From NCBI GenBank assembly GCA_002388665.1, contig DGMY01000047.1, positions 1 through 6,915 of the forward strand: a stretch of DNA of 6,915 bases. Reading direction: 5' to 3'. Below, piece by piece: positions 5,976 through 6,915 of the stretch. The notes below the pieces were generated by a model. The model saw only the letters and a program-made list of their open reading frames with translations. It did no database searches and was not told the origin of the DNA. A program made the translations under genes and the position numbers. This DNA is from Opitutia bacterium UBA4506 (lineage in GTDB: Bacteria; Verrucomicrobiota; Verrucomicrobiia; Opitutales; Puniceicoccaceae). Each line of letters starts with the position of its first letter. The first letter of the stretch is position 1.

Positions 5976-6340
5976 AGGACAACCTTAACTTGCAGAAACC
6001 CATCGATGAGAAATCAAAAAACTACCTCATCCGACGAAAACTGATTCCCGAGGAAATGGTCGACAATCTTCGAGCGGCAGCCGCGAGGAGGGTCATTCGA
6101 CGAGACATTCGGCGCAGGGTTTGGAGAATCGTCCGGATCCCCGTTTTTCTAGGAGTCATTGTCTTTGTATTTGCTATCGGGCTTTGGGGCTTCCGTGCTT
6201 TCCTCAATGAAACGGATTGGCCAATTTTTTCGAAAGTAATGAATGACGAGGATCGACTCATTGAGACACAGCTTTCGGGATTGATCGTCGAACCGTTGGG
6301 CTATGAAGATCGCTATTTTTACTGGAGAATTAGAGAGTAG
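5972..6340 (+). CDS. Hypothetical single-pass membrane protein
   Basis: 122 aa, starting at the ATG that overlaps the upstream stop by ATGA, which implies translational coupling. The N-terminal 55 residues are hydrophilic and very basic near the membrane (RRVIRRDIRRRVWRIVR, 39-55). One transmembrane helix follows at about 56-74 (IPVFLGVIVFVFAIGLWGF), then a short acidic and aromatic C-terminal part of about 48 residues. The positive-inside rule predicts the N-terminus in the cytoplasm and the C-terminus outside, where it could contact its exported partner. No family recognised. The residues KLIPEEMVDNLRAAAARR (23-40) look like an amphipathic helix. Repeat C starts six bases after its stop codon. 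Confidence 0.8.
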   Translation: MKDNLNLQKPIDEKSKNYLIRRKLIPEEMVDNLRAAAARRVIRRDIRRRVWRIVRIPVFLGVIVFVFAIGLWGFRAFLNETDWPIFSKVMNDEDRLIETQLSGLIVEPLGYEDRYFYWRIRE

Positions 6341-6345
6341 CCTGT

Positions 6346-6915
6346 CCGTTGATTCCAATAACTGGAATTCGATACAGAATATAGAGTTTGATTCACCAAG
6401 GGCTAAGGAAAGATGGGATTGGCCGGGAGCCTCGGTTCGCGCCTCTTCCTTGTCGGACAAAGGGGAAATCTGGAAAGAGACCCGCCAGGGAACTTCCATT
6501 GATAGTAGCCGATGCCTTCAGGCTTCGCGCTTCTTGCGCCCTGATGAGTCCAGTGGTTGGCCCAGGTTGTTCCCTACACCGGAGATGAAATAAAGGAGAA
6601 CGGACTTTACAGTCCGTTTGCGTCGTGATCAGGCGCAGGAAAGGAAATAAACGGGTTGGAAAACCCGTTCTCCTTTATGCTTCCAGCTATTGAAAGGGGG
6701 ACTGATCCTGGGGGGCATGCATTGATAGTAGCCGATGCCTTCAGGCTTCGCGCTTCATTGCGGAGACGGAACCCACCGCCGTCCTGCCACGTCACTGCGT
6801 TACCGTAAGCCACAGTCGTTCAGGAACCCAAGGCTGAAGCCATGGGCCACTGGCTGATGCTTCGCGCCTCTTGCGGCCTGATGAGTCCAGTAGTTGGTCC
6901 AGATTGTTCCCTACA
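6346..6915 (+). repeat. Long composite intergenic repeat, copy C (3' end outside window)
   Basis: Starts at CCGTTGATTCC. Positions 6374-6708 equal 3081-3415 of copy B except for three substitutions. Order: leader, 37-nt motif (6497-6533), CTGATGAG block (6541), hairpin core (6590-6678), second 37-nt motif (6720-6756), variable stretch, 40-nt motif (6825-6864). Instead of the tail of copy B, the CTGATGAG block follows again (6878), a period of 337 nt, so the tandem array continues beyond the window. From 6709 the sequence follows copy A (a G-run then GCATGC) rather than copy B, so copy C is a mosaic. Confidence 0.88.
6590..6678 (+). ncRNA. Four-way-junction (cloverleaf) structured core, copy C
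   Basis: Identical in sequence to the core of copy B, shifted by 3293 nt: closing stem 6590-6598 with 6670-6678, hairpin 1 6599-6618, hairpin 2 6619-6637, purine-rich linker 6638-6649, hairpin 3 6650-6669 with a GGAA loop. Since it is identical it adds no independent covariation support beyond copy B. Confidence 0.5.

Noticed and set aside
6303..6593. An ORF shared in the same frame by copies B (3055-3300) and C (6303-6593), which might suggest a conserved small protein.
   Set aside because: All three base differences between the copies in this frame change an amino acid, there is no proper start context, and the frame is not kept in copy A. This is explained by nucleotide-level repetition.
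1..6915. Integron attC sites or a CRISPR array as an explanation for the repeats.
   Set aside because: Units are hundreds of nt long, no short regular repeat-spacer pattern exists, no attC R' / R'' core sites were found, and no integrase or cas gene is present.

Overview
The window looks like a chromosomal accessory region of a polysaccharide-degrading bacterium, most likely Verrucomicrobiota (Opitutia/Puniceicoccales-like) or a related PVC-group lineage. The evidence is an S1-family sulfatase next to an acetyl-esterase-type alpha/beta hydrolase, a PEP-CTERM sorting tail, few recognisable Shine-Dalgarno sites, and long repeat-rich intergenic DNA. The lineage is an inference from gene content, not from a marker gene.

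Layout: (1) 1-577, the end of a long composite repeat (copy A). (2) 578-2948, a two-gene minus-strand operon: an alpha/beta-hydrolase esterase (2046-2948) followed after 46 nt by a formylglycine-type sulfatase (578-1999). Together they would remove ester groups and sulfate from decorated glycans. (3) 3052-3729, repeat copy B. (4) 3730-4673, gene-poor DNA holding a short unassigned ORF, the C-terminal piece of a PEP-CTERM protein, and a REP-like GTAG hairpin. (5) 4674-6340, a plus-strand pair of unrecognised genes overlapping by ATGA: a predicted exported protein of about 433 aa and a 122-aa single-pass membrane protein. (6) 6346-6915, repeat copy C, running off the window.

The most striking content is the repeat family. 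All three copies lie in the same orientation and are built from shared modules (a 37-nt motif seen five times, a 40-nt motif seen four times, and an internal period of about 340 nt). Each carries an 81-89-nt core that can be drawn by hand as a four-way-junction cloverleaf: three hairpins stacked between the arms of a closing stem. The few differences between copies inside this core fall in loops, in a pairing-compatible position, or at the outer edge of the closing stem. The core could be a structured RNA or a DNA hairpin array recognised by a protein; the sequence alone does not decide. Copies B and C are nearly identical over 335 nt and then diverge abruptly, which suggests recent duplication or gene conversion. 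The repeats bracket the two gene pairs as direct repeats and lie very close to stop codons.
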